The notes below the pieces were generated by a model. It saw only the letters and a list, made by a program, of their open reading frames with translations. It was not told the DNA's origin and did not search any database. 64,000 nucleotides of DNA from Lysobacteraceae bacterium PS02065 (GTDB taxonomy: Bacteria; Pseudomonadota; Gammaproteobacteria; Xanthomonadales; Rhodanobacteraceae). Below, piece after piece: positions 30,313 through 39,702 of the stretch; the first letter of the stretch is position 1; each line of letters starts with the position of its first letter. The translations under genes were made by a program, and so were the position numbers. The stretch spans positions 1 to 64,000 of the forward strand of contig JASCPI010000004.1 of the NCBI GenBank assembly GCA_029959555.1, written 5' to 3'.

Positions 30313-31767
30313 ATGACTCATGACTTTAGATCGATTGACTGGGGTAGCGATGAGGCGAAAGGCGACGATAAGCTTGCAACGTATTTCGTCAACCCGCCCG
30401 ATTATGATGGTATCTTTCCAGGCGAGAAGCGCTACATAATTGGCAGAAAGGGAACTGGAAAGAGCGCGGTAATTCAGAGATTAAAACTGAAGGCTGATGA
30501 CAGCGCCTTAGATTTCTACGCCGACTTAAGCCTGCGAGCATTCCCGCTTAATGACCTAAAAGAGCTCGGCGATCGAGGTCAGCGCGATAAGTCAAAATTC
30601 GTTCCGATTTGGCATTTCCTTATCTACACGGAGCTAGCAAAACTGATATCACAAGATCACGGTGCACTGCCCATGGCAGACGTCGCCGATCTGAGGACGT
30701 TCTTAACACTAAACAATCTTGATTCTGACTTCGGCTTTAGCAATACGCTTACCCTTCTAAAAAGAAGTAACTCGAAAATCAAGATTGCCGCGAAATGGAT
30801 TGAAGGCGAACACACGACCGGAAGCGATAGGGAAGCAACTGTAGAAATTCACTACCAAAAGATAGTTAAAGCCCTTGAGGATAGACTAAGAAGAATAACA
30901 TCTAATAGTACGTACTGGATATTTATCGATGAACTGGACGAAGGATTCAGAGCCGGCGACCAAAGCTTCCGACTGCTATTACTCGCTTTGATCCGAGCTA
31001 TAGAAGATTCATCGATCATTCTACGCTCGGCGAATTTCATGTTTCGTCCGCTACTGGTCTTGCGATCTGATATATTTGATCGCCTAGAAGATAACGATCT
31101 TAACAAGATTGATGACTTCGTTATTCGTTTGCGCTGGACTTCAGCAGCTGATCATGTGGAAAACTCTCTGAAGCGCATCATTGTAGAGCGCATCAGAAGC
31201 TCTCTTGGCAATATCGAGGACGCATGGGAATCGATTGCCTATGACACCGATCCGGATCTACCTTCGGTGGTGACTTCACTTTGGCAATACATCGCAAGTA
31301 GAACATATGAGCGCCCACGCGATGCAATCAAGTTTATGAAGTACTGCAGGAAGCAAATTGCCTCCGGCCAGAAAATAACGTTTGCGCAGGTCAAATCCGC
31401 AGAAGATGAGTATTCGGCATGGCTGTACAAAGAGCTTAAAGATGAAATTCACAGCCATCTCCCATGCTGGAAGCAGGCACTAGATTGCATTACGAGAATC
31501 GGCACAGGAAAATTCTCAACAGCCGACTTACACGACGAACTTTCGCGGGAGAATCAAGTTACTCTTTGGGTCAATTCAACATCCCGCTCCTACAATGATG
31601 TCATGGAGATTCTTTTCGACTTCGGCGTCATAGGCAATCTAGACGCGAACAAGAGGTGGCTCTTCAAATATAAAGACGAAGATCTCACTTGGAATCCCAA
31701 GATGGATGTCATTGTACATTTTGGACTAAATAAGAAGCTTAAGCTTGTAAGAAAAATTCGAAGCTAA
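30313..31767 (+). CDS. P-loop ATPase, Sll1717-like
   Basis: 484 aa. The Walker A motif is G44-R-K-G-T-G-K50-S51; a Walker B-like I-F-I-D-E-L-D-E-G follows at about residues 203-212, so it should bind and hydrolyse ATP. The opening (F-V-N-P-P-D-Y ... K-R-Y-I-I-G-R-K-G-T-G-K-S-A) resembles proteins named P-loop ATPase, Sll1717 family. The C-terminal 100 residues look like a winged-helix-type domain (inference). No signal peptide or membrane helix is evident. The gene is AT-rich like its upstream partner, and GC-rich housekeeping DNA resumes about 80 bp after its stop. A role in phage defence or DNA transactions is inferred from this context only. Confidence 0.8.
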   Translation: MTHDFRSIDWGSDEAKGDDKLATYFVNPPDYDGIFPGEKRYIIGRKGTGKSAVIQRLKLKADDSALDFYADLSLRAFPLNDLKELGDRGQRDKSKFVPIWHFLIYTELAKLISQDHGALPMADVADLRTFLTLNNLDSDFGFSNTLTLLKRSNSKIKIAAKWIEGEHTTGSDREATVEIHYQKIVKALEDRLRRITSNSTYWIFIDELDEGFRAGDQSFRLLLLALIRAIEDSSIILRSANFMFRPLLVLRSDIFDRLEDNDLNKIDDFVIRLRWTSAADHVENSLKRIIVERIRSSLGNIEDAWESIAYDTDPDLPSVVTSLWQYIASRTYERPRDAIKFMKYCRKQIASGQKITFAQVKSAEDEYSAWLYKELKDEIHSHLPCWKQALDCITRIGTGKFSTADLHDELSRENQVTLWVNSTSRSYNDVMEILFDFGVIGNLDANKRWLFKYKDEDLTWNPKMDVIVHFGLNKKLKLVRKIRS

Positions 31768-31777
31768 CCATGTTATT

Positions 31778-31796
31778 CCCTCCACCAGCAGGAGGG
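31778..31796 (+). terminator. Weak terminator-like hairpin after the ATPase gene
   Basis: CCCTCC (31778-31783) pairs with GGAGGG (31791-31796) around a 7-nt loop, with CACACCTTTT shortly after. It lies between the ATPase gene and the convergent corA gene. Confidence 0.4.
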
Positions 31797-31904
31797 CCAC
31801 ACCTTTTCAAGTTAATAAGTGCGCCGACTAGCGAAATGTCCTCGGTGGCGGCCGGCAAGCGCGCTGAGTTCCTCCCATCCAGGCGAACTGCCGACCGCCC
31901 CCCC

Positions 31905-32927
31905 CTACAGCCACTTCGCCCTCCTCAACAACCAGAACAGCCCACCACAAATACCGAGCGTCAGCGCGATCATCCCCGGATAGCCCCAGGGCTTGTCGAG
32001 CTCGGGCATGTGGTGGAAGTTCATGCCGTACCAGCTGGTCATGAGGGTCGGCGCGGCGAGCAGCGCGGCCCAGCCGGCGAGGCGCTTGACGACTTCGCCC
32101 TGCGCGACGGTGACCAGCGAGAGGTTCACGCTGAGCGCGGCGGTGAGCATCTCGCGCATCGTGTCGGTGGATTCGTTGATGCGCGCGGCGTGGTCGTAGA
32201 CGTCGCGGAAGTACGGGCGTACCTCGTCGCGGATCAGGCCCGGGTAGAGGCGCGTGAGCTGGTTGAGGATGTCCTGCAGCGGGCCGATGGCGAGCCGCAG
32301 CGTGACGAGTTCCTTCTTGAGCGTGTAGAGGCGGCGGATCGTCTCGCGCTTGAAGGTGTCCTCGAAGATGTCCTCCTCGAGTTCCTGCAGGTCCTCGCGG
32401 AAGCTGCGCACGATCGGCATGAAGTTGTCGACGATGAAATCGAGCACCGCGTAGAGGCCGTAGCTCGGCCCCTTCATGAGCATGTCGGGCGTCTGCTCGC
32501 AGCTGCGGCGCGCCGGCGCGTACGACAGCGACGCGCCGTGGCGCACGGTGACGAGGTAGCGCTTGCCGACGAAGATGTGGGTCTCGCCGAACTCGATCGC
32601 GCCGGTGACGACCTGCGCGGTCTGCGCGACGATGAACAGCGAATCGCCGTAGGCCTCGATCTTGGGGCGCTGGTGCGCCTTGTGCGCATCCTCGATGGCG
32701 AGGTCGTGCAGGCCGAATTCCTCCTGCAGCTTCTCGAGCAGCGCCTCGTCGGGCTCGAGCAGGCCGACCCACACGAAGGTGTCGGGTTGCGCGAGCACGT
32801 CGCTGATCGCGTCGATCGTGATGTCGCCGAGACGTTGCCCGCCGGCCGAATAGGCCACGCAGTTGACGACGCCGGGTGGGTGGTTCGCCTCGGCTGCGGA
32901 GGCGACGGTCGGGATGTTCACGGTCAT
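31905..32927 (-). CDS. corA: CorA-type magnesium/cobalt transporter
   Basis: 340 aa inner-membrane divalent-cation channel. A long cytoplasmic N-terminal domain includes F-V-W-V-G-L-L-E-P and the helix I-E-D-A-H-K-A-H-Q-R-P-K. The C-terminus has two membrane helices with the signature Y-G-M-N-F in the connecting loop and ends in basic residues (R-R-A-K-W-L). The length is normal for CorA/CmaX-type proteins. It is transcribed towards the AT-rich island and is the first gene of the GC-rich backbone on that side. Confidence 0.93.
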   Translation of the reverse strand: MTVNIPTVASAAEANHPPGVVNCVAYSAGGQRLGDITIDAISDVLAQPDTFVWVGLLEPDEALLEKLQEEFGLHDLAIEDAHKAHQRPKIEAYGDSLFIVAQTAQVVTGAIEFGETHIFVGKRYLVTVRHGASLSYAPARRSCEQTPDMLMKGPSYGLYAVLDFIVDNFMPIVRSFREDLQELEEDIFEDTFKRETIRRLYTLKKELVTLRLAIGPLQDILNQLTRLYPGLIRDEVRPYFRDVYDHAARINESTDTMREMLTAALSVNLSLVTVAQGEVVKRLAGWAALLAAPTLMTSWYGMNFHHMPELDKPWGYPGMIALTLGICGGLFWLLRRAKWL

Positions 32928-32983
32928 GGCGCGGCATCATGCGCGCCGCCTTCGTGATGGGCAATGCGCAGCGCGGCGTGTGT

Positions 32984-34762
32984 TCAGTCCGCGGGCAGTT
33001 CCTGACCCGGTCGCCAGCCCGTCGAAGCCAGTGTCGCGAGCAGCGCACCGAGCGCGCGCTTGGCCTGCGTGCCGTGGGTCGGCAGTACGACGACATCGCC
33101 CTCGCCTGCCCATGCGAGCAGTCGCCGTGCGGCGGGAATCTCGTCGGCTGCGTCGTCGAGTGCGTCGGGTGCGATGCCGTCGTCGAGCAGCGTCGTGCGC
33201 AGCAGCGCCGGAATCACGCCGGGCGCGCGACCGCGCAGCATCGACGGGATCTCCTTGAGCACGATGCGCGCAGGTTTCGCCGCCGCGGCGACATGCGCGA
33301 GCTCGCGCAGATCGTCGTCGCCGCGGTTGCCGGCCTGGCCGAGCACGAGGCCGAGGCGTCCCTGTGGCGCGCGCAGGTCGGTCGCGACCTCGAGCAGGCC
33401 GCGCAGGCCATCGGGGTTGTGCGCGTAGTCGACGATCACGTGCAGGTCGCCGAAGGTCCAGTGCTGCAGGCGCCCGGGGTTGTCGTCGGGCGCGAGGCCG
33501 AAGCGTGCGAGCACGCCTTCGATCGTCGCGGGCGCGATGCCGAGGTGCACGGCAGCGAGCGCGGCGGCGGCCATGTTGGCGACGTTGTACTGCGCACGGC
33601 CGCCGAGCGAGAGCGGCAGCGTGTCGACTACGCCGAGATCGTGGTCAATGCCGGCGTGATGCAGAACCAGGTGGTCATCGCGAATCGCGCAGGTCGTGCC
33701 GCCCGCGGCGCGATGCGCCTGCAGCAGCGGCGCATCGTGGTCGCTGCCGAACCACGCAAGCGGGCATGCGAACGCGGGCGCACGCGCGACCAGCAGCGGC
33801 GCGTCGACGTTGAGCACGAGTGTGCCGCGCGTACCGAGCGGGCGTGCCACCGCGAGCTTGGCGTCGGCGAGGTCGCCGAGGTCGTAGACGCCGTACTCGC
33901 CGAAATGGTCGTCGCTGACGTTGGTGACGACGGCGACATCGGCACGCGGCGGCGCGATGCCGCGACGCAGGATGCCGCCGCGCGCGGTCTCGAGGATCGC
34001 GGCCTCGACGCTCGCATCGCGCAGCACGGTGCGGGCACCGACCGGGCCGGAATAGTCGCCGCCGTCGAGCAGGCGACCGCCGACGTAGAGGCCGTCGGTG
34101 CAGCTGTGCGCAGTGTTCCAGCCGTGCGCGCGCGCCATCGCGGCGAGCAGGCGCACGGTGGTGGTCTTGCCGTTCGAACCCGTGACGAGCGCGAGCGGGA
34201 TGTCGTGGATCACGGGCCAGTCGACCGCGTCGACGGCCGGCAGCGAGGTGACCGGCCAGGCCTGCACGCCGGTGCCCGCGCCGAGCGAGAACGTGGCGTC
34301 GTCGACGAGCGCGAGGCGATCATGTGCGTGCGCGGCGGCCACGAGCGCGGCGAGCGGCGCGTTGCGCTCGCCGCGTGCATGCGCGTGCAAGGTGTGGCGG
34401 GCCGAGTCCTCGTCCCAGAACGGTGCGTGCCCGGGCGCGAAGAAGCGGGCATCGACGGACGGGTCGTCAGCACGCGAGGCGAGCCACGCGTACTCGTTGA
34501 CCTCGGTCGCCGAGAACAGCTGGTCGACCGGTGCGGCGAACGCGAGCGTGGCGCCACCCGGATGCGCGCGCGCAACGATCAGCGCCTCGGGCCAGCCGAG
34601 CGCGTCGCGCCATTGCACGACACGCGCACGCCACGCCGCGAGCGTCGCCGCGTCGGGTGGCGCGCCCACGGTGTCGAGCACCGCGCCGGTCACGGCGAAG
34701 TACAGGTTGGCTCCGGTGAGGCGGCGGGAATCCTCGAACGGAACGCGAAGCTCGGTGCTCAG
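32984..34762 (-). CDS. Mur-ligase family protein, CphA-like but without ATP-grasp domain
   Basis: About 592 aa. The Mur-ligase half begins near residue 190 with V-T-G-S-N-G-K-T-T-T (ATP site) and contains E-T-A-R-G-G-I-L-R-R and D-Y-A-H-N-P-D-G, as in cyanophycin synthetase. The N-terminal 190 residues carry no ATP-grasp motifs. No ATG or GTG sits where homology begins; the likely start is the CTG at 34762-34760, whose CTGA overlaps the cphA stop by 4 nt, implying translational coupling. An ATG further upstream lies deep inside cphA. By context it may elongate or modify cyanophycin or a related arginine/aspartate polymer; a separate substrate is also possible. Confidence 0.82.
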   Translation of the reverse strand: MSTELRVPFEDSRRLTGANLYFAVTGAVLDTVGAPPDAATLAAWRARVVQWRDALGWPEALIVARAHPGGATLAFAAPVDQLFSATEVNEYAWLASRADDPSVDARFFAPGHAPFWDEDSARHTLHAHARGERNAPLAALVAAAHAHDRLALVDDATFSLGAGTGVQAWPVTSLPAVDAVDWPVIHDIPLALVTGSNGKTTTVRLLAAMARAHGWNTAHSCTDGLYVGGRLLDGGDYSGPVGARTVLRDASVEAAILETARGGILRRGIAPPRADVAVVTNVSDDHFGEYGVYDLGDLADAKLAVARPLGTRGTLVLNVDAPLLVARAPAFACPLAWFGSDHDAPLLQAHRAAGGTTCAIRDDHLVLHHAGIDHDLGVVDTLPLSLGGRAQYNVANMAAAALAAVHLGIAPATIEGVLARFGLAPDDNPGRLQHWTFGDLHVIVDYAHNPDGLRGLLEVATDLRAPQGRLGLVLGQAGNRGDDDLRELAHVAAAAKPARIVLKEIPSMLRGRAPGVIPALLRTTLLDDGIAPDALDDAADEIPAARRLLAWAGEGDVVVLPTHGTQAKRALGALLATLASTGWRPGQELPAD

Positions 34763-37560
34763 TCTTCGGTCTCCCGCGACAGGCTGATGCCGCGCTCGTC
34801 GCGCACGATGCCGCCGACCGACGCGAACGCCGATTCGTCGAACACGGGCTCGGCGACGGTCGCCTCGACGACCGGTGCGGGCGCCGGCGCCGGACGCGGC
34901 TCGGGCGAGCCTTCCGGGCGGAACTTGATGATCTGCTTCCACGAGCGCACGAGCGCGTCGGCGAACACGAGCAGCAGGTCGCCCGGACGCGACATGCGCA
35001 GGCCGGCTTCGATGGCCTCCTGCTCGTCCGGGATGATCGAGATCGCGTCCTGCGGCACGCCGGCCGCGACGAGCGCCCTGGCCTGCAGGCGCGGCACCTC
35101 ATCGCTGGCTCGGCCGCGCAAGCCGTCGTCGCGGCGGCAGATGTAGTGGTCGAAGCGGTTGGCGACGGCATCGGCGATCGCGACGAGATCCTCGTCGCGA
35201 CGGTCGCCGGGACCCGCGAGCACGACGATGCGTCGACCGACCACATCGAGGCGCTGCGCGAGATCGGCCATGACCGACACCGCATGTGCGTTGTGGCCGT
35301 AGTCGAACAGCACCTTGAACGGATGTTCGTTGAACACGTTCATGCGGCCCGGGGCCTGGAAGAACGTCGTGTCGAACGTGCGCAGGCCCTGGCGGATCGC
35401 GTCGAGCTTGATGCCGAGCGAGAACGCCATCGAGGCGGCGACCATCGCGTTCTGCACGTTGTGCAGCGCGCGGCCTTCGAGCGTGGCCGGGATCAGGTGC
35501 GTCCACAGCAGCGGGATGTGGCTGCCCTTGTCGTAGAGCGTGATCATCTGGCCATTCACGCCGCCCTCGAGTGCGCAGGCGCGGCCGCCGGCGCGGATGT
35601 GCTCGCGCACGAGCGCGTGCGACGGGTTCATCGTGACGTAGCAGATGGTCTTGGCATCGGTGTAGCCCGACATGCGCAGCACGTTGGGATCGTCGGCGTT
35701 GAGCACGGCGCAGTCCTGCGCGATCTCCACGACGATGCGCTTGACCTCGGCGAGCTGCTCGAGCGTGTCGATGCCCTTCATGCCGAGGTGGTCGGACTGC
35801 ACGTTGAGCACGGCGCCGACGTTGACCTCGCGCACGCCCATGCCGGCGCGCAGCAGGCCGCCGCGCGCGGTCTCGAGCACGGCGATGTCGATCTGCGGAT
35901 CCGACAGCACCATGCGCGCCGAGACCGGGCCGGTCATGTCGCCCTCGACCGTGCGCTGGCCGTCGATGTAGACGCCGTCGGTGGTCGTGAGGCCCGGCGT
36001 GTAGCCGGCCATCTTGGTGATGTGCGCGAGCATGCGCGCGGTGGTGGTCTTGCCGTTGGTGCCGGTTACCGCGGCGATCGGCACGCGTGACGGCGAACCG
36101 GCCGGGAACAGCATGTCGATCACCGGCCCCGCGGCATCGCGCGGCGTGCCCTCGCTCGGCGCGACGTGCATGCGGAAGCCCGGCGCGGCGTTGACCTCGC
36201 AGATGCCGCCGCCGATCTTGCGGTAGCTTTCGGCGATGTTGGTGGAGAGGAAATCGACGCCGCCGACATCGAGGCCGATCGCGCGCACCGCACGCTCGGC
36301 CATGTCGCGGTTGTCGGGATGGATGATGTCGGTGACGTCGGTCGCGGTGCCGCCGGTCGAGAGGTTCGCGGTCGAACGCAGGTAGACGATCTCGTCGGCC
36401 TTCGGCACCGACTCGGCCGTGTAGCCGGCGCGGTCGAGCATCATCTGCGCCTGCGCGTCGAGCTCGATGCGCGTGAGCACCTTCTCGTGGCCGACGCCGC
36501 GGCGCGGATCCTGGTTCACGACCTCGACGAGTTCGGCGACCGTGTGCGTGCCGTCGCCGACGACGTGGCCCGGCGTGCGCTTGGTCGCGGCGACGAGCTG
36601 GCCGTTGACGACGAGCAGGCGGTGGTCGTCGCCCTCGACGAAGTTCTCGACGATGACCGAGCGCGAGTGCTCGCGCGCCGAGGCGAAGCCGGCGTGGACT
36701 TCCTCCTCGGTCATGAGGCGGATCGAGATGCCGCGGCCGTGGTTGCCGTTGTACGGCTTGGTCACGACCGGCAGGCCGAGGCGGCGTGCGGCGCGCCAGG
36801 CGCCTTCGGCGCTCTGAACGAGCTCCTGCTTGGGCACCGGCAGGCCGAGCGTGCCGAGGATCTTGTTGGTCTCTTCCTTGTCGCTGGCGAGTTCGACGGC
36901 GATGTGCGAGGTGCGCCCGCTGACCGTCGCCTGGATGCGCTGCTGGTACTTGCCGTGGCCGAGCTGCACGAGCGACTGGTCGTTGAGGCGCAGCCACGGG
37001 ATGCCACGCTCCTCGGCCGCGCGCACGAGTGAAGCCGTCGACGGGCCCAGCGCGCGGCGCTGCGCGTAGCGGATGAACGTGTCGCGCGCGCTCGGCCAGT
37101 CCCAGCCTTCCGGCAGGCTGTCGGGCTCGCGCAGGTTGGCCGGCAGCAGGGAGCTGAGCAGGCTCAGCGCGAGTTCGCCCGCGGCGATGCCTTCCTCGCG
37201 CTGCGCGTATTCGTAGACCACCGTGTAGACGCCGGGGCGGCCGTCGATGCTGCGCGTCTTGCCGAACGTGACGTCCTCGCCGGCGATGTTCTGCAGTTCG
37301 ATCGCGACGTGCTCGAGCACGTGGCCGAGCCAGGTGCCCTCGCCTTCGCGCATGCGGCGGATGAAGCCGCCCGGTTCGCGGTAGGAGCAGCCGTGCTCGG
37401 CGAGTCCGGGCAGTGCGGCGACGAGGCCGTCGACGAACGCGTCCCCGAGCTTCGCGGTCGGCCACTGCTCGAGTTCACCGAGGTCGAGCTCGAGGCGGAT
37501 GACGGGAAAATGCGCGTACAGCGAAGGGCCCACATACACCGAACGATCCAGGACACGCAT
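34759..37560 (-). CDS. cphA: Cyanophycin synthetase
   Basis: 933 aa, a normal length for CphA. The enzyme makes multi-L-arginyl-poly-L-aspartate from Asp, Arg and ATP. The N-terminal domain (1-160) is followed by an ATP-grasp domain at about 215-480 (P-V-V-T-K-P-Y-N-G-N-H-G-R-G, E-V-N-A-A-P-G-F) and a Mur-ligase domain from about residue 495 (V-T-G-T-N-G-K-T-T-T, E-T-A-R-G-G-L-L-R, D-Y-G-H-N-A-H-A). All three active regions appear intact. The C-terminus has a Pro/Ala-rich linker and a short extra tail. It lies between cphB upstream and a Mur-ligase paralogue downstream on the same strand, a storage-polymer operon. Confidence 0.95.
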   Translation of the reverse strand: MRVLDRSVYVGPSLYAHFPVIRLELDLGELEQWPTAKLGDAFVDGLVAALPGLAEHGCSYREPGGFIRRMREGEGTWLGHVLEHVAIELQNIAGEDVTFGKTRSIDGRPGVYTVVYEYAQREEGIAAGELALSLLSSLLPANLREPDSLPEGWDWPSARDTFIRYAQRRALGPSTASLVRAAEERGIPWLRLNDQSLVQLGHGKYQQRIQATVSGRTSHIAVELASDKEETNKILGTLGLPVPKQELVQSAEGAWRAARRLGLPVVTKPYNGNHGRGISIRLMTEEEVHAGFASAREHSRSVIVENFVEGDDHRLLVVNGQLVAATKRTPGHVVGDGTHTVAELVEVVNQDPRRGVGHEKVLTRIELDAQAQMMLDRAGYTAESVPKADEIVYLRSTANLSTGGTATDVTDIIHPDNRDMAERAVRAIGLDVGGVDFLSTNIAESYRKIGGGICEVNAAPGFRMHVAPSEGTPRDAAGPVIDMLFPAGSPSRVPIAAVTGTNGKTTTARMLAHITKMAGYTPGLTTTDGVYIDGQRTVEGDMTGPVSARMVLSDPQIDIAVLETARGGLLRAGMGVREVNVGAVLNVQSDHLGMKGIDTLEQLAEVKRIVVEIAQDCAVLNADDPNVLRMSGYTDAKTICYVTMNPSHALVREHIRAGGRACALEGGVNGQMITLYDKGSHIPLLWTHLIPATLEGRALHNVQNAMVAASMAFSLGIKLDAIRQGLRTFDTTFFQAPGRMNVFNEHPFKVLFDYGHNAHAVSVMADLAQRLDVVGRRIVVLAGPGDRRDEDLVAIADAVANRFDHYICRRDDGLRGRASDEVPRLQARALVAAGVPQDAISIIPDEQEAIEAGLRMSRPGDLLLVFADALVRSWKQIIKFRPEGSPEPRPAPAPAPVVEATVAEPVFDESAFASVGGIVRDERGISLSRETED

Positions 37561-37662
37561 GCGCTACTCCCGATGGCGTTGGAAGGGCTGCGGGGCGTTG
37601 CCCCGTCGTGCCGGTCGTGTCGACCGGCTTCCAGCGTCCCCACCCTCCGGGAAAGCCACTGG

Positions 37663-37681
37663 GTCCCGGTCGTGCCGGGAC
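37663..37681. terminator. Hairpin between cphB and cphA
   Basis: GTCCCGG (37663-37669) pairs with CCGGGAC (37675-37681) around 5 nt. It lies 18 bp beyond the cphB stop, ahead of cphA, without a U-run. It may attenuate read-through or protect a transcript end. Confidence 0.35.
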
Positions 37682-37698
37682 GACCTTGCCGCTGCGCG

Positions 37699-38547
37699 TC
37701 AGTGCGCTCGCTTGGACACCGCCAGCGAACCGGCGGAGGCACGTCGCGTGTGCAGGTTGAACGTCGCACCGGCGACGAGCACGTGGACACGCAGGCCGAG
37801 CAGGCAGACCGGCTCGTCCTCGCCGACCTGGTCCATCGACGAGAACTCGAGTTCGCTCGCATCGACCACCGTGACCGCACCGCTGCCCTCGACCTCGAGC
37901 GTGTTGTCCGGGCGGATGAACGCGGCGGTGTCCTCGTCGAGCCCGATGCCGATCGCGAACGGGTTGTAGGCGAGTGCCGCGAGCAGGCGGCCGAGGCGGT
38001 CGCGCTGGCGGAAATGCTGGTCGATCACGAACCGGTTGGTCAGGCCCAGGCCCGGCGCGAGCCGCACGCTGCCGGCGGTCGGCGATGCGCCTTCGCGTCC
38101 GAACGCGATCATGTGCTCGCTGAGGATGCTGGCACCGGCACTGGTGCCACCGACGTGCACGCCCTGCGCGTTGAGGCTGCGGATGAGCTTGGCGACCGGC
38201 GTGCCGCCGAGCATCGTCGCGATGCGCAGTTGGTTGCCGCCCGTGAAGAAGATGCCGCTGGCCTCGCCGATGCGCTCGAGGCGGTTGTTCTCCTCGGCAT
38301 CGCGACGGGTGTCGAAATCCATCGCGGTGACGCGGCCGGCGCCGAGCTCCGAGAAGATGTGCTCGTAGCGGGTGCCGGTGTCGACGAGCTGGCTCGCGGT
38401 CGGGATCACGACGATGTCGGCATCACGCCCGCCGCACAGCGTCACGAAGCGCTCGAGGATGCGCGCATCGTTCTCCTTCTCCTCGGCGCCGCCGATCGGA
38501 ACGATCCAGCCACGCTCGTCACCTGCCGCCACCCTGCTCGGACTCAT
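37699..38547 (-). CDS. cphB: Cyanophycinase
   Basis: 282 aa serine-type exopeptidase of family S51 that releases beta-Asp-Arg dipeptides from cyanophycin. The nucleophile motif is G-G-T-S-A-G-A (V-H-V-G-G-T-S-A-G-A-S), with F-F-T-G-G-N-Q before it and G-I-G-L-D-E-D-T-A after it. The start at 38547 (M-S-P-S-R-V) is preferred; the frame is open for 35 more codons, but these lack family character. It is first in the cphB-cphA-Mur ligase group, so synthesis and breakdown are encoded together. No signal peptide is seen, so it is an intracellular form. Confidence 0.93.
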   Translation of the reverse strand: MSPSRVAAGDERGWIVPIGGAEEKENDARILERFVTLCGGRDADIVVIPTASQLVDTGTRYEHIFSELGAGRVTAMDFDTRRDAEENNRLERIGEASGIFFTGGNQLRIATMLGGTPVAKLIRSLNAQGVHVGGTSAGASILSEHMIAFGREGASPTAGSVRLAPGLGLTNRFVIDQHFRQRDRLGRLLAALAYNPFAIGIGLDEDTAAFIRPDNTLEVEGSGAVTVVDASELEFSSMDQVGEDEPVCLLGLRVHVLVAGATFNLHTRRASAGSLAVSKRAH

Positions 38548-38780
38548 CGGAACCTTGTCATGCCATCGTAGGACGCTATCTGTACACGCAGCGCGGTTGG
38601 CCTGCAACGGTACGGCCCGGCGCGGCACACGGCGCGGCGCGCATGACGTCATGAAACCCTGTCGCGACCGGCATGCAACGACCTCGACGGGCCGCCCGCA
38701 AAATCGCGCCGAAAGCCCGTCATTTCAGATACTTGCGCAGCGGCCGCCACCTCGGCGCGACGGCCGGCCGCCGCTGAACG

Positions 38781-38786
38781 TACAAT
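38781..38786 (+). promoter_or_regulatory. Possible -10 box for rfbA
   Basis: TACAAT lies 29 nt before the GTG start of rfbA and overlaps the alternative ATG, which argues against using that ATG. No good -35 is found at normal spacing. The 267-bp gap 38548-38814 separates the divergent cphB and rfbA genes and should contain promoters for both; I see nothing else definite in it. Confidence 0.35.
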
Positions 38787-38814
38787 GCGCGATCCTGCGA
38801 CCCGAGGACCTGCG

Positions 38815-39702
38815 GTGACGTCACGACGCGGCATCATCCTCGCCGGGGGCTCCGGCACCCGGCTCTATCCGATCACCCAGGCCGTCAGCAAGCAGCTGCT
38901 GCCGGTCTACGACAAGCCGATGATCTACTACCCGCTGAGCACGCTGATGCTCGCGGGCATCCGCGAGGTGCTCGTCATCAACACGCCGCACGAGCAGGCC
39001 TTGTTCGAGCGCCTGCTCGGCGACGGCTCGCAGTGGGGCATGTCGATCCGCTACGCGGTGCAGCCCTCGCCCGACGGTCTCGCCCAGGCCTACCTGATCG
39101 GCCGCGACTTCGTCGACGCCAAGCCGAGCTGCCTGATCCTCGGCGACAACATCTTCTACGGCCACGGCCTGACCGACCTGCTCGCCGCGGCCGATGCACG
39201 CACGCACGGCGCCAGCGTGTTCGGCTACTGGGTGCGTGATCCCGAACGCTACGGCGTGGCCGCCTTCGACGGCGACGGCCGCGTCGTCGGCATCGAGGAG
39301 AAGCCCGCCAAGCCGGCCTCGCACTGGGCCGTGACCGGCCTGTACTTCTACGACGGGCGTGCCACCGACTACGCCGCAGCGCTGAAGCCGTCGCCACGCG
39401 GCGAACTCGAGATCACCGACCTCAACCGCTGCTACCTCGACGACGGCTCGCTCATGCTCGAACGCATGGGCCGCGGATTCGCCTGGCTCGACACCGGCAC
39501 GCACGAGTCGCTGGTCGAGGCCTCGGGCTACGTGCAGACGATCGAGAACCGGCAAGGCCTCAAGGTCTGCTGCCCCGAGGAGATCGCGTTCCTCAACGGC
39601 TGGATCGACGCCGAGCAGGTGCTGCGCCTCGCCGCGCCGCTGGCGAAGAACCAGTACGGCCAGTACCTGCAGCAGCTCGTGCGGGAGGGACGCGTCTCGT
39701 GA
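38815..39702 (+). CDS. rfbA: Glucose-1-phosphate thymidylyltransferase
   Basis: 295 aa. It makes dTDP-glucose from dTTP and glucose-1-phosphate, the first step of dTDP-L-rhamnose synthesis. The N-terminal signature [14 protein letters not shown] and the following [12 protein letters not shown] are diagnostic, and the length is normal. The GTG at 38815 is preferred (GAGGAC 7 nt upstream); an ATG at 38785 would coincide with a probable -10 box. Its stop overlaps the rfbC start by 4 nt (GTGA). Together with rfbC, rfbD and xanB it supplies sugar nucleotides for O-antigen or exopolysaccharide. Confidence 0.96.
   Translation: MTSRRGIILAGGSGTRLYPITQAVSKQLLPVYDKPMIYYPLSTLMLAGIREVLVINTPHEQALFERLLGDGSQWGMSIRYAVQPSPDGLAQAYLIGRDFVDAKPSCLILGDNIFYGHGLTDLLAAADARTHGASVFGYWVRDPERYGVAAFDGDGRVVGIEEKPAKPASHWAVTGLYFYDGRATDYAAALKPSPRGELEITDLNRCYLDDGSLMLERMGRGFAWLDTGTHESLVEASGYVQTIENRQGLKVCCPEEIAFLNGWIDAEQVLRLAAPLAKNQYGQYLQQLVREGRVS

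Noticed and set aside
34763..34942. ATG start for the Mur-ligase-only protein 180 nt upstream
   Set aside because: It would lie deep inside cphA, and the extra residues are Arg-rich shadow sequence.
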